From Chitinophagaceae bacterium (GTDB lineage: Bacteria; Bacteroidota; Bacteroidia; Chitinophagales; Chitinophagaceae), in contig JADJBP010000001.1 in NCBI GenBank assembly GCA_016703625.1, positions 248,001 through 312,000 of the forward strand: 64,000 nucleotides of DNA. The letters run 5' to 3'. Under the pieces are notes generated by a model. It had not been told where the DNA came from. It saw nothing but the letters and a program-made list of their open reading frames with translations, and did not search any database. Made by a program: the position numbers and the translations under genes. This document shows, piece after piece, positions 49,002 to 59,308 of the stretch (positions are counted from its first letter, which is position 1; every line of letters starts with the position of its first letter).

Positions 49002-49834
49002 ATGATTCCCAACATTATTCATTTTATTTTTGGAATGGCGCCTGATTTTGGCGGTATCCCTTTTCAATGGTGAATTACCTCGCTATAAAGTCTGCAATCG
49101 ACATCAATAAACCCGAAACTGTTATTTTTCATTACGAATTTGAACCAGAAGGAAGCTGGTGGGAAAAAGCAAAACCATTGCTTACATTAAATAAGATAAA
49201 AGCACCCGAAAGTTTTATGGGAAAGCCACTTTACCATGTAGCTCATAAAGCAGATGTGGTAAGGTTGCTTGCATTAAAGGAAACCGGGGGAATCTATATC
49301 GATCTTGATTCTATCTGTGTAAAACCACTACACGAATTTTTGGGGCATTCTTTTGTAATCGGGCAGGAGCTGAAACCTGAATATATTCCAAAGAACTGGA
49401 GGCAGAAATATAAATATGCCATCAAAAATTATCTCCACCTAAATGAAACAGATAATATCACCGGCTTGTGTAATGCCGTTTTACTCTCAGAGAAAAACAG
49501 TGATTTTGTAAATTTATGGCTTGACACATACGCTACCTTCCGCTCCAAAGGATACGATAAATACTGGAATGAGCATTCAGTGCGTATTCCACAACAACTG
49601 GCAGAAAAATACCCGGATAAAGTGACCATATTGGATCCGTATGTATTTTATTATCCTTTGTATAATAAACCAGGACTTGAAGCGATGTTTGAAAAACTTA
49701 CGCCATTCCCCAAGGCCTACTTACATCATCTTTGGGAGCATTTTTCATGGGATGACTATTTAAGCCACCTGAACGGAAAAGATATTTTTGAAATAGATAC
49801 TACTTATAATTGCATTGCAAGGAAATATTTATAA
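49002..49834 (+). CDS. GT32-like glycosyltransferase with DXD motif (frameshift near start)
   Basis: About 277 residues from ATG 49002 (MIPNIIHFIFGMAPDFGGIPF). One T is missing from the TTTT run at 49060; with it the text reads FSMVNYLAIKSAIDI and joins the long frame. The sugar-binding DXD motif is ETGGIYIDLDSICVKPL, followed by NAVLLSEKNSDF and HHLWEHFSW. Such enzymes transfer hexose or hexosamine to glycans. It heads a plus-strand pair with the GT4 gene at 49847. Confidence 0.85.
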
Positions 49835-49846
49835 AAATAACGGATA

Positions 49847-50962
49847 ATGAAAATTGGTTTTGCCGGCAGGTGGAGTTCATTGGAAAAAAATGCCTGGTCG
49901 GGTACCTATTTTTATGCTTACCAGGCGATCAAAAAGAATTTTGATGTTCAGTATTTCCACTATAAATGGCCCTGGTATATCAGGGAACAATTGATTTTTC
50001 ACAAACAATTTCAAAAACTGCATAACAGGAAAGTGGCTGTAGAGTTTTTGCAGGGCTATGCCCGTTGGTTCAGCAAACAATTGGAAAAGGAATTGCGGAT
50101 TATGAAACCTGATATATATTTGTACCGGGGGCACCGCAGTTGATTGCTTATTGCAAAACAAGTGTGCCAATCATATATATGGCAGATGCTACGTTTCAAC
50201 AGCTGCAGGGATATTATGATTCTTTCAGCAACCTGGCCCCATATAACATTCAGCAGGGAATTGAATTGGACCGAAAAGCCTTTGACAATGCAGCACATTG
50301 TATGCTGGCTTCAGATTGGGCAAAACAGTCTGCGGTTACTGATTATCACATACATGAAAAAAGATCACTGTACAGCCACTTGGCGCCAACCTTAATATTA
50401 TCCGGCTGTTTCGGAATTGAAAAAGGAAAAAAATAAGATATGCCGGTTGCTTTTCCTGGGCGTAGAATGGGAAAGAAAGGGAGGGCAGATTGCATTGGAT
50501 ACATTTTATGCCCTGCAAAACAATGGAATGCAGGTACAGTTGAAAATAATTGGCTGCCAGCCACCACTGCATATTAAGGATAAAAATGTTACCGTTATTC
50601 CATTTCTGAATAAAAATATCAAAGAAGAAGCACAACAGTTATATAACATCTTACTCCAAACCGATTTTTTACTTTTGCCTACAAGGGCAATGCAGGAGTG
50701 TTTTTGTAGGGCTTTGAATCCCTTCTATTACAACTGACACAGGGGGTGTGCGTACGTATGTACAGAACGGGATAAATGGTTTTACATTACCCTTATCTTC
50801 CGGGGCTGGCGCATATGCAGAAAAAATTCTTGACCTGTATACCAATGATGATTCTTACCGGCTGCTTTGTGCCAACAGCAGAAATGAATTTGAAACAAGG
50901 TTAAACTGGGATGCCTGGGAAAATCCTTTTGCCAGATAGCAGAAGATCTTTTAAATAACTGA
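49847..50962 (+). pseudogene. GT4 family glycosyltransferase, multiply frameshifted
   Basis: About 372 residues in at least five pieces. Reads MKIGFAGRWSSLEKNAWSGT, then LYRGAPQLIAYCKTSVPIIYMAD, then LLFLGVEWERKGGQIALDTF, then the donor-site region TDTGGVRTYVQNGINGFTLPL and the end QIAEDLLNN at 50962. The breaks fall near 50135, 50395, 50410, 50690, 50735 and 50920. Motif order is that of GT4 retaining transferases such as those adding mannose or glucose to glycans. Its stop codon overlaps the stop of the opposite GT2 gene by 12 bp. Confidence 0.78.
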
Positions 50963-51926
50963 CCTGTTGCAATTGGTTAACCGGTATCTGTATACATCAA
51001 GCAGTCCGCTATAAGCCATCCTGTAAGCATGTTTCAGGTAAGAAAATGCATAAATAATTTTTGTTTTTTATAATGGAAAACCAACTCCCGGTTAGTAAAA
51101 ACGTAATTAAACATGGCTAAGGAAAAGTCTTTCCATCAAGCTTTTTTAATAAGTCTGCATATCTCAGTAATGATACTTTTCCTGTTCTTTCAATAATCCC
51201 TGCTGCAAAATGTTTCAATAAAATAAACGGATTGTTGCCGCAGTTCTTCGCTTCTTTGTGATTTATTTTTAATTGACATGATTTGCCGTGAGCTATTGTT
51301 TTCATGTACCCTGTGCCAGGTGAGTGTTTTGGGTATACATCCAACATACCCTGTTGCAGCAGCATGCATACTCATCCACCAGTCGTAATAAATATCATTC
51401 GGAAATGGCACACATAATGCCAGGAGTCTTTTAAACATGCTGGCGGGCCATGCACCGGGCTGTTAAAACCAGTTTGTGTACGTCATCTATGCCGGTATAT
51501 ACCACATCAGGTGCCAATTTTCTGTTTGCAAAATCTTTATTGGTAAAATTGCCTGATAATGAATATATGAAAGAAGCCCCTTTGGGCCATGCCTTCATCA
51601 TACATTCAATTTTATTCACTTCCCAGATATCATCCTGGTCAGCAATGGCAATATAATCACCCAGGCATAAAGAGAATACTTTTTCAAAATTTTTATTATA
51701 GCCAAGATTAGTTTCGTTCTGAAAGAATTTAATTCGGTGGTCTTTTTGTTGAAATTCCTTAATGATCCGGGTTGTGTTATCTGTTGACCCGTCATCTGAT
51801 ATCACAATCTCCAGGTTCACATAAGACTGGTTAATAATAGTCTCCAGTTGTTCAGGTAAATAAGCAGCGCCATTGTAAGTACAGGGCAACCGAAACCAGG
51901 GGATATGTATTGTCTTTTAATGGCAT
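50951..51926 (-). pseudogene. GT2 family glycosyltransferase, multiply frameshifted
   Basis: About 325 residues. Corrected start ATG 51926 gives MPLKDNTYPLVSVAL-CTYNGAAYLPEQLETII, then ISDDGSTDNTTRI and IAIADQDDIWEVNKI, the GT2 nucleotide-sugar motifs. The end reads ERTGKVSLLRYADLLKKLDGK, then LAMFNYVFTNRELVFHYKKQ and YLKHAYRMAYSGLLDVYRYR, stopping at 50951. At least four breaks (near 51890, 51435, 51190, 51128, 51055). It follows the GT17 gene by two bases on the same strand. Confidence 0.78.
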
Positions 51927-51928
51927 CG

Positions 51929-52784
51929 TTAAACTCTCCCTTTTACTATTCTGCGTGTTAAGAAAAATAAATTTTTAAAAAAATTGGGTTTTTCATGATG
52001 AATAAACAGGGGATACATTTTCATGAATTTCTGAAGTTGAAATGGTAATAACTCAATGGCAAAAATTTAAAAATAAACCCTTTCCTTTTAAGTACATCGG
52101 TCCCTTTAAGGATCGAATCTTGTGTGTTTTTTATCAAGATATTCGTCATTGTTATATTCCGTATGTGAAAGCCCGATCTTATTGCTTATTTCCTCTGCGC
52201 CGCCTAAAAATGAAAATGCCAGCCTGCTGTACCAATAGAAGGATAAACATCACGATTGTTGCCAAGCCCTGGGGGTTAATACTTTAAATTGCCCGGCTGT
52301 GGCAGCAATACATCCATTCCACCACCTGCTTTCACCAATATTCTGGCAATTCATATAATAATAATGAAACAATAATGAAAACGCAACAGGCAACTTTGAC
52401 GGGTTTATTTTTTAAAATACGGGATCGGGAATTTCATCAAGGTCACTAACTAAAACCAGGTCACCATCATTCATATAATCACCAGCCCGGAGCAAAGCAT
52501 TTCGCTGTTCGTATTCAAGTTTCCATGCAGCACTGCCCGGATTATAGCTGATGTCATTTTCCGGTAGAGGCCCGTGCGTATTTTGCTGTACAGGAATGTA
52601 AATGATTTTGTGTTCCCATTCTCTGCATCTTTCTTTAGCCCGTTGACCAGGGTTTGGACTTTCCGTTAAAAGTGAGGTTTGACTCTGCTATTACAAAAAA
52701 ATCAACATGGTCATTCAGAAATTTCAGCCGGAATTCCAACAGATCCAACTCATTAAAAAAAGTAAAACAATCAAATACCCTCAT
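51929..52784 (-). pseudogene. GT17 family glycosyltransferase, hidden by frameshifts
   Basis: No single long frame exists, but six minus-strand pieces form one protein of about 285 residues. ATG 52784 gives MRVFDCFTFFNELDLLEFRL, then FFVIAESNLTFNGKSKP; the next piece has NDISYNPGSAAWKLEYEQRNALL and GDLVLVSDLDEIPDPV, the GT17 catalytic signature. Then come LLFHYYYMNCQNI, WWNGCIAATAGQFKVLTP, and VYPSIGTAGWHFSFLGGAEEISNK. The end PFQLQKFMKMYPLFIHHEK runs to a stop at 51929, two bases before the GT2 start. GT17 enzymes are typically beta-1,4-GlcNAc transferases in eukaryotes; bacterial members modify surface glycans. The short plus-strand frames here are shadows. Confidence 0.75.
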
Positions 52785-53013
52785 TTTCCCAATTGTTTTA
52801 AGTAAAACAGTAATGAATATTTTTATACCCGGTATTTACGAATCTGATGCAAGACTCAATAATTTATACAATGGAATTGGCCTGAAAAGAATTTTTTCAT
52901 GTTGATTCAGCAAACCCGAACAAATCTTTTTCAGGCGCAAAAACCAAATTAATTAAGTTTTTAATGGATGGGCATTTAAATAATCATGATGGTTTTTATT
53001 GTTTCTTTGCAGG
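52785..53013. other. Divergent promoter region between GT17 and GT2 genes
   Basis: 229 bp of AT-rich DNA. No gene, hairpin or clear -7 box was recognised. Confidence 0.35.
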
Positions 53014-53790
53014 ATGGATATCTCCGTTGTTATCATTACAAAAAATGAAGCACATATAATTGGCAAAACCCTGCAAAGCCTCCAGGCGGTTGCCCATGAT
53101 ATTGTAATCGTAGACAGCGGCAGTACTGATGAAACCGTAGCCATCTGTAAACAATTCAATGCAACTGTTATTGAAACAGGCTGGTCCGGTTACGGCATCA
53201 ATAAAAACAAAGGGATACACGCATCAAAATACGACTGGATCCTGAGCCTGGATGCAGATGAAGCGATTGATGAAACATTGGCGGAAAGCCTTAAACAACT
53301 CAAGCCGGCAAACGAGGAAGAAGTATTTGATATCCGGTTTAAAAATTTTTTTTGCAATAAATGGATCCGTTTTGGTGAGTGGGGATTCGACCGGCATATC
53401 CGACTGTTCAACCGTAAAAAAGTTCAATGGAATAATTCAGCGGTACATGAAGAACTGATCTTTCCGGCGGGATTTACTAAAACAAGATTGAAAGGTAATA
53501 TCCTGCATTACACGGTACACGATAAAAAGGAATATGCTGTTAAAATGAATAATTATGCAATGATGAATGCAGAAAAGTATTTTAAAGCCCGGAAAAGATC
53601 CAATTTCGGGAAAGCGTATTTCTCACCGGTGTTCTCATTTTTGCAGCACTATATTTTCCGGCTGGGCTTTTTGGATGGACCGGAAGGACTCCTCATTGCC
53701 AGGACAACGGCGCGCTATACTTTTTTAAAATATCATTATCTTAATGAGATGAATAAAAATAATAACACAGCAATAACCAAAGACCCGTGA
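53014..53790 (+). CDS. GT2 family glycosyltransferase (WaaE/KdtX-like)
   Basis: 258 residues from ATG 53014 (MDISVVIITKNEAHIIGKTL). GT2 motifs: DIVIVDSGSTDETVAI, ILSLDADEAIDETL and GFDRHIRLFNRKKVQWN with AVHEEL. This resembles the LPS-core beta-glucosyltransferase WaaE group. The protein is intact. Its last codons overlap the Lon-domain start by 4 bases (GTGA). Confidence 0.9.
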   Translation: MDISVVIITKNEAHIIGKTLQSLQAVAHDIVIVDSGSTDETVAICKQFNATVIETGWSGYGINKNKGIHASKYDWILSLDADEAIDETLAESLKQLKPANEEEVFDIRFKNFFCNKWIRFGEWGFDRHIRLFNRKKVQWNNSAVHEELIFPAGFTKTRLKGNILHYTVHDKKEYAVKMNNYAMMNAEKYFKARKRSNFGKAYFSPVFSFLQHYIFRLGFLDGPEGLLIARTTARYTFLKYHYLNEMNKNNNTAITKDP

Positions 53791-54419
53791 CCAATTTTAT
53801 CCCCATATTCCCGCTTGCAACAGTTATTTACCCAGGTGAACAGTTGAACCTGCATATTTTTGAACCCCGTTATAAACAACTCATCAAAGAATGTATTGAA
53901 ACTAAAAAGCCATTCGGGATACCTTCGGTAATTGATGAAAAGATCAGTGAAATGGGTACACTGGTGCAGGTAATGGAATTAAGCAAGGAATATGATGATG
54001 GTAAACTGGATATTAAAACCAAAGGACTGCAGGTTTTCAGAATCCTGGAACTGATCAATGAATTGCCGGATAAATTATACAGCGGAGCCATTGTAAATTA
54101 TCCTGAAAACGATGAAAAGGGTAACAGGGCCCTCATGCAGGGTATTGTGAAGGGTATTAAAGAACTGCACAAACTGCTTAAAATTGAAAAAAAATTAGCA
54201 AAGCCTGATAATGAATTGTGGAGTTATGATGTGGCGCATCATGCAGGCATGTCGCTCACCGAAGAATATGAATTACTGGAACTGCTACACGAATTGCAGC
54301 GCCAGGAATACCTGAAGCGGCACCTTAAAAAAGTACTTCCTTTACTGGCCGAAATGGAAATGCTGAAAGAAAAGGTAAAACTGAACGGACATTTTAAAAA
54401 TTTGAGCGGGTTGAAATAA
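53787..54419 (+). CDS. LON substrate-binding domain protein
   Basis: 210 residues. IPIFPLATVIYPGEQLNLHIFEPRYKQLIKECI is the N-terminal domain of Lon proteases, but no ATPase or peptidase domain follows, so it is a stand-alone LON-domain protein. DELWSYDVAHHAGMSLTEEYELL is the helical part. Starts with GTG in the GTGA overlap with the GT2 stop codon, so it is translationally coupled. Role unknown; substrate recognition is inferred. Confidence 0.88.
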   Translation: MTNFIPIFPLATVIYPGEQLNLHIFEPRYKQLIKECIETKKPFGIPSVIDEKISEMGTLVQVMELSKEYDDGKLDIKTKGLQVFRILELINELPDKLYSGAIVNYPENDEKGNRALMQGIVKGIKELHKLLKIEKKLAKPDNELWSYDVAHHAGMSLTEEYELLELLHELQRQEYLKRHLKKVLPLLAEMEMLKEKVKLNGHFKNLSGLK

Positions 54420-54560
54420 GTTTAGAAAGTTTAGAAGGTTTAGATGGTTTAGAAAGGTTAGAAAGTTTAGAAGGTTTAGTTTAGCAAGAGATATGTTGAA
54501 CATCCCTAAACCTTCTAAACCTGCCTTAACCTCCCTTAACCTCTCTAATCACCTAAACTT
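54420..54560. repeat. Mirror-image GTTTAGAAG repeat arrays upstream of coaX
   Basis: Left: about seven imperfect 9-bp units of TTTAGAAAG/TTTAGAAGG (54421-54484). Right: complementary units (CTAAACCTTCTAAAC, CCTTAACCT, 54506-54560). A perfect 15-bp inverted repeat, GTTTAGAAGGTTTAG (54465-54479) and its complement (54506-54520), makes a hairpin with a 26-nt loop. It may terminate transcription or be a simple repeat expansion. Confidence 0.7.
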
Positions 54561-54585
54561 TCTCCTCCTCTTAAAAACATTTAAT

Positions 54586-55311
54586 ATGAAAACAATCTGT
54601 TTCGATTTTGGCAATACCCGTTTAAAAGCGGCAGTTTTTGAAAATGACCGTTTTTCGGTTGAGGTCGTTTTACCAAATGATGAAACGGCAACCATTCAAA
54701 AATTACTGGATGAACATGTTCCGCAGAGATCCATTTTATCTTCGGTGATCGAACACAATGTCGATATAGAAGACCTGCTGGCTTCCAAAACTACTTTTCA
54801 TAAATTGTCTCATCTTACCCAAGCAAATTTTACAACTCCGGTAGGTAAACCCGAAACGATCGGTGCCGACAGGCTGGCGCTTTCTGCTGCTGCAGTTCAT
54901 TTCTTTCCCAATAAAAATAACCTGGTTGTGTCTTTAGGCAGCTGCATAACCTATAATTTTATAAACCAGTACCACCAGTTCATCGGCGGCAGCATTTCGC
55001 CCGGTATGGAAATGCGTTTTAAGGCCATGCAGGTTTTTACTGCAAAACTGCCTTTGGCCGAAAAAGACTGGAATTTTCCTAAAATCGGGTACGATACCAA
55101 AACAAATCTTCAAAGCGGCGTAATTGCCGGAATTACCTATGAAATAGACGGTTTCATTGACGAATATGCCGGTAAATACGGCAACTTTAACGCGGTTTTA
55201 ACCGGGGGTGATACAAGCTATTTTGCCGGTCAACTTAAAAACAAGATATTTGCCGACTCTAATTTCTTATTTAAAGGTTTGTATGCGCTCAGTGAAACTA
55301 ACAATGGCTAA
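54586..55311 (+). CDS. coaX: Type III pantothenate kinase
   Basis: 241 residues from ATG 54586 (MKTICFDFGNTRLKAAVF). Motifs: FDFGNTRLK (phosphate 1), GADRLALSAAA, VSLGSCITYNFI, GGSISPGMEMRFKAM and VLTGGDTSYF. CoaX phosphorylates pantothenate using a monovalent cation and is not feedback-inhibited by CoA. It overlaps the following gene by 29 bp. Confidence 0.95.
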   Translation: MKTICFDFGNTRLKAAVFENDRFSVEVVLPNDETATIQKLLDEHVPQRSILSSVIEHNVDIEDLLASKTTFHKLSHLTQANFTTPVGKPETIGADRLALSAAAVHFFPNKNNLVVSLGSCITYNFINQYHQFIGGSISPGMEMRFKAMQVFTAKLPLAEKDWNFPKIGYDTKTNLQSGVIAGITYEIDGFIDEYAGKYGNFNAVLTGGDTSYFAGQLKNKIFADSNFLFKGLYALSETNNG

Positions 55312-56639
55312 AATTTTATTCGTACTTTTTGTGGCTGGTGGCTTACAAATGAGTGCAACAGCACAGGAAAATTCACCTTATTCACGATATGGCATAGGCG
55401 ACCTGACACCCAATCATAATGTTTTTACCAGGGGTATGGGTGGCATAGCAGCAGGCATAACTGATACCAGGAGTGTAAATTTTACAAACCCTGCATCACT
55501 TACTTCCATTTACAATACTATTTTTGATGTAGGAACCGAGATAGACTACCGGATCTTAAAAAGTTCCAATCCTGCAAAAAAATTCACTTCTGCCAATACT
55601 TATGTGTCTTACCTCACGATGGCTTTTCCTTTAACCACTCCCAAAATGGCAAAGAAGAATATGTTTTGGGCCATGAGTTTTGGCATCAAGCCCGTTTCTA
55701 AAATGAATTATAAGATCGAGAAAAACGAAAGGCTTACCGGCATCGACAGTTTAAATACGCTGTATGAAGGTTCGGGCGGCCTTAACCAGGCTTTTTTCGG
55801 AACAGGATTTAAATATAAAAATTTAAGCGTGGGTATTAATGCAGGTTATATGTTTGGCAACAAGGATTACAATACCATGCTTACCTTTATAAGCGACAGT
55901 TCCTTTTTTTATTATTTGTCCAACTCATCCAACAAAACCACGTATGGCGGGCTTTTCATCAACGGAGGTATGCAATATGATATCGCATTGGCAAGGGATG
56001 AAAAATCCTGATTTCATCACAAAAAAAATAAAGCTTGGTGTATATGGAAACCTGCAGCAGAATTTAAAGGCCAGGACCGATATCGTCAGGGAAACTATTT
56101 TTTATGATCAGAATGGCGGTTATTACAGGTTAGACAGTGTGTACGAGGAGAAAGATGTAAAAGGCACTATAAAACTTCCTGCCATGATCGGCTTTGGAGC
56201 CACATACCAGGGTCCAAACTGGCTGTTTGGAGCTGATTTTGAATACGGCAACTGGGCCAGTTACCGGTATTATGGCCAGGCAGATGCAGTTCAGAATAAC
56301 TGGACCATCCGGGCAGGAGCCCAATATTACCCGGCAAAAGATAACACGCCGGTTAAAAAATACTTCAACTTTGTAAAATACAGGGCCGGTTTTTATTACG
56401 GCTCAGATTATATCAAGGTCAATCAAAACAGGCCTGAATACGGTTTTACCATCGGAACCGGGATGCCTTTAACCTCTTTAAAGCGTATCAGCTATACAGG
56501 CGAATATGTTGTTTTAAACACCGCATTGGAATTTGGCAACAGGGGCAACAGGCAAACCAACCTGCGTGAAAGTGTTGTTCGTTTCAGCATTGGCGTTTCC
56601 ATGAATGCCCGCTGGTTTCAAAAACCTAAATACAATTAA
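55283..56639 (+). CDS. Outer-membrane protein (barrel) next to LptC (frameshift)
   Basis: About 452 residues. Signal peptide (ILFVLFVAGGLQMSATAQ) then NSPYSRYGIGDLTPNHNVFTRGMGGIAAGI and FTNPASLT, the start of a porin-like barrel of the FadL/PorV-like type. The frame breaks near 55995; the second piece begins KNPDFITKKIKLGVYGNLQQ and ends in an aromatic terminus (RWFQKPKYN). coaX, outer-membrane protein and LptC in this order are a common Bacteroidota arrangement, from memory. ATG 55283 or 55304. Confidence 0.85.
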
Positions 56640-56678
56640 TGTATATTCAGGCTTTATTAATACCTGCAATTATTTTTC

Positions 56679-57354
56679 TTGAAACATCTTTTCCATAGTA
56701 TTTGCCGGTTTGTAACAACCAACCGCAATGGCTTTTCCGGAACTTCCCCGGATCAATCCCGTGAACAGGAACAGCCGGGCACACCAGTCAAAAAAAAATA
56801 TATCCAGGCATTTACTTTCCCGGTTCTTGTATCCATAATTCTTTTTTCCTGCAACAGTGATCAGGAATTAAGTGAATACAACACTAAAAACCTGGGTATT
56901 GAAGAAATTAAAAATGCAGATATCAATTATACGCTGGGGGGGTAAAGCAAAGGCAAAATTATTATCACCGTTAATGTTGCGGGTACAGGATGTAAACCCT
57001 TATGTTGAATTTCCAAAAACACTGCATGTTGATTTTTTTAATGAAAACGGCGAAATTGACAGCAGGCTGGATGCTTTGTACGGCAAATATTTTGAAAAAG
57101 AAAGCAAGGTCTTTTTAAAAGACAGCGTAAAAGTGATCAATATTTTAGGGGATACTTTATACTGTAATGAACTTTGGTGGGACAGGAACCGTACCGGCAA
57201 TGAATTTTATACCGATAAAGCAGTTCGCATACGCCGTAAATTGCAGATCATTGATGGCATAGGTATGCAGGCCAGCCAGGATTTTAAATCGTGGGTTATC
57301 ATCAACCCGGTAGGGGTTATCAATGTTCCCAATACGCAATTTCCAACCGACTGA
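56679..57354 (+). CDS. lptC: LPS export periplasmic protein LptC (frameshift)
   Basis: About 224 residues. A long N-terminal region ends in a hydrophobic segment with FPVLVSIILFSCNSDQ. The LptC beta-jellyroll is RVQDVNPYVEFPKTLHVDFF and ESKVFLKDSVKVINILGDTLYCNELWWDRNR, and the end is SWVIINPVGVIN. LptC is part of the inner-membrane LptB2FG bridge for LPS. The frame breaks in the seven-G run at 56936-56942; six G give LGGKAKAKLLSPL. Start is TTG 56679 or an ATG further in; not certain. Confidence 0.85.
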
Positions 57355-57484
57355 TCTTTTCCGGAACAAACCAGCCCCGGCGTTGTTATTTTAATTTACC
57401 CAACCCGTTTACTGTATAATTTTAAATGCGCTGAAAATAGGCAAATCAGTATCTTTATCGGGTTATAAAAATTAATAGATCATT

Positions 57485-58474
57485 ATGGAATACCGCCGTT
57501 TGGGAAGATCAGGTTTGCAGTTAAGTGTATTGTCTTTTGGCAGCTGGGTTAGCTTCAGCAAGCAGATCAATGATAAGGCAGCCGATGAATTAATGGGTGT
57601 TGCCTACGATAAAGGAATAAACTTTTTTGATAACGCCGAAGTGTATGCGCTTGGCGAAAGTGAAAAAATGATGGGCCGGGTACTGAAAAAGAAAAAATGG
57701 GAAAGGTCTTCTTATACCCTTTCTTCAAAAAGCCTTTTGGGGATGGCGGGGTGCAGCCAATAAACCCAACCAAACCGGCTGCAGCCGAAAACATTTACTG
57801 GAAGCCTGTGATGAGGCCCTGCAACGTTTGCAGGTTGATTACCTTGATTTGTTTTTTGCCACCGGCCCGATAAGAATACACCCATTGAAGAAACGGTGTG
57901 GGCCATGAACCATTTGATACAGCAGGGAAAAATAATGTACTGGGGTACCAGTGAATGGAGCGGTGTTGAAATAATGGAAGCCCATCGTATTGCTGAAAAA
58001 TTCAGGTTGATCGGTCCAACCATGGAACAGCCGCAATACAATTTATTTGAACGGGAAAAGATCGAAAAGGATTTCCTGGAGATCTATAAAAATGTTGGAC
58101 TGGGTACAACCATCTGGAGCCCTTTGGCGTCTGGCCTCTTAACCGGGAAGTACAACGATGGCATACCCAAAGGCAGCCGCTTTGCACTGGAAGGGTTCGA
58201 CTGGTTAAAGGAACGTTGGGTGATGGATGAGAAACTGAAGAAAGTAAAAAAGCTGGGTGAACTGGCTGCAAAACTGGGAGTAAGTACAGCCTCCTTAAGT
58301 ATTGCCTGGTGTATAAAAAATCCCCATGTGAGTACAGCTATTTTAGGGGCCACAAAAAAATCACAATTGCTGGATAATTTAAAAGCACTGGATGTAGTTG
58401 CAAAACTGACTCCGGATGTGATAGAGAAGATCGAAGGCATCATGAAAACAAAACCAAAACTACCCGACTTTTAA
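57485..58474 (+). CDS. Aldo/keto reductase (two frameshifts)
   Basis: About 330 residues, like voltage-gated K-channel beta-subunit-type reductases. MEYRRLGRSGLQLSVLSFGS and INFFDNAEVYALGESEKMMGRVL give the NADPH site and the catalytic Asp/Tyr. Breaks: AAAAA near 57727 (four A give SKAFWGWRGAANKPNQTGCS) and TTTTTT near 57850 (seven T give LDLFFCHRPDKNTPIEE), and the two restore frame. The end has VSTAILGATKKSQLLDNL. It reduces aldehydes or ketones; substrate unknown. Followed 1 bp later by the ArsC-like gene. Confidence 0.88.
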
Positions 58475-58475
58475 G

Positions 58476-58829
58476 ATGGCACGGATCATTTTGTATGGGA
58501 TATCCAATTGTGATACCACCAGGAAAGCAATGGCATTGCTAAAAAAGAACAAGGTTGATTTTTCTTTTCATGATTATAAACTGGAAGGGATAAGCGAAAA
58601 AAAGTTAGCTCACTGGTGCGATCAACTGGGATGGGAAACCATCTTTAACAAAAGAAGTACCACCTGGCGGGAATTGGGTGAGGCAGAACAAAATAAGGCC
58701 GTCAACCAATCAGCTGCCATAAAACTGATGATGGCAAACAACAGCATTATTAAAAGACCGGTTATTGAAATTGCGAACAGGCTTCTTGTTGGTTATAATG
58801 AAGATGAAATAAAAAGGGCTATTAAATAA
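58476..58829 (+). CDS. ArsC/Spx family protein (YffB-like)
   Basis: 117 residues with a thioredoxin fold. GISNCDTTRKAMALL has one catalytic cysteine (C13) and no second Cys at CXXC distance, as in YffB/ArsC-like proteins, and the family RPVIEI motif is near residue 95 (IKRPVIEIANRLLVGYNEDEI). Known relatives reduce arsenate with glutaredoxin or act as thiol sensors like Spx. No ars gene is nearby, so a Spx/MgsR-like or reductase role is uncertain. Confidence 0.85.
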   Translation: MARIILYGISNCDTTRKAMALLKKNKVDFSFHDYKLEGISEKKLAHWCDQLGWETIFNKRSTTWRELGEAEQNKAVNQSAAIKLMMANNSIIKRPVIEIANRLLVGYNEDEIKRAIK

Positions 58830-58897
58830 AATTACTAAAACAACCTGAACTGTTGAAGCTTAAAGCCCCTTCAGCGTTTTGGGATAAATGCACAATT

Positions 58898-59308
58898 ATG
58901 AAACGTAACGCAACAGCCGTTTGGAACGGCACCGGCAAAGAAGGTAAGGGCCACCTGACCACACAAAGCACCACCTTGAACAAGACTCAATATTCTTTCA
59001 GCTCCCGCTTTGAAGAAGGTATTGGCACCAACCCCGAAGAATTGATCGCTGCAGCACATGCAGGCTGCTTTACCATGAAAGTGGCATTTTTGTTAAATGC
59101 TGCCGGCTTCACCGCTGATGAAATTGAAACCAGGTGCGATGTTAACGTTGAAGACGGTACGTTAACGGGATCTCACCTGAATCTTAAAGCTAAAGTACCC
59201 GGTGTAAGCCAGGAGCAGTTTGATACGATCGTGGCAGATGCAAAAACAAATTGTATCATTTCGAAAGCATTAAATGCCAATATTACCCACGAAGCGGTGT
59301 TGGGCTAA
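58898..59308 (+). CDS. OsmC family peroxiredoxin-like protein
   Basis: 136 residues from ATG 58898 (MKRNATAVWNGTGKEG). GIGTNPEELIAAAHAGCFTMKVAFLL holds the first Cys and TNCIISKALN the second, which form the peroxidatic pair. It reduces organic hydroperoxides, using thiols as donors. The gene is intact and follows the ArsC-like gene by 68 bp. Confidence 0.93.
   Translation: MKRNATAVWNGTGKEGKGHLTTQSTTLNKTQYSFSSRFEEGIGTNPEELIAAAHAGCFTMKVAFLLNAAGFTADEIETRCDVNVEDGTLTGSHLNLKAKVPGVSQEQFDTIVADAKTNCIISKALNANITHEAVLG

Noticed and set aside
52042..52905. Short plus-strand open frames at 52042-52287 and 52654-52905
   Set aside because: They lie opposite the reconstructed GT17 gene, have no family pattern and are shadows of its minus-strand pieces.
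54420..54560. CRISPR-like repeats before coaX
   Set aside because: The 9-bp units have no unique spacers of constant length and no cas gene is near. It is a simple repeat with an inverted mate.
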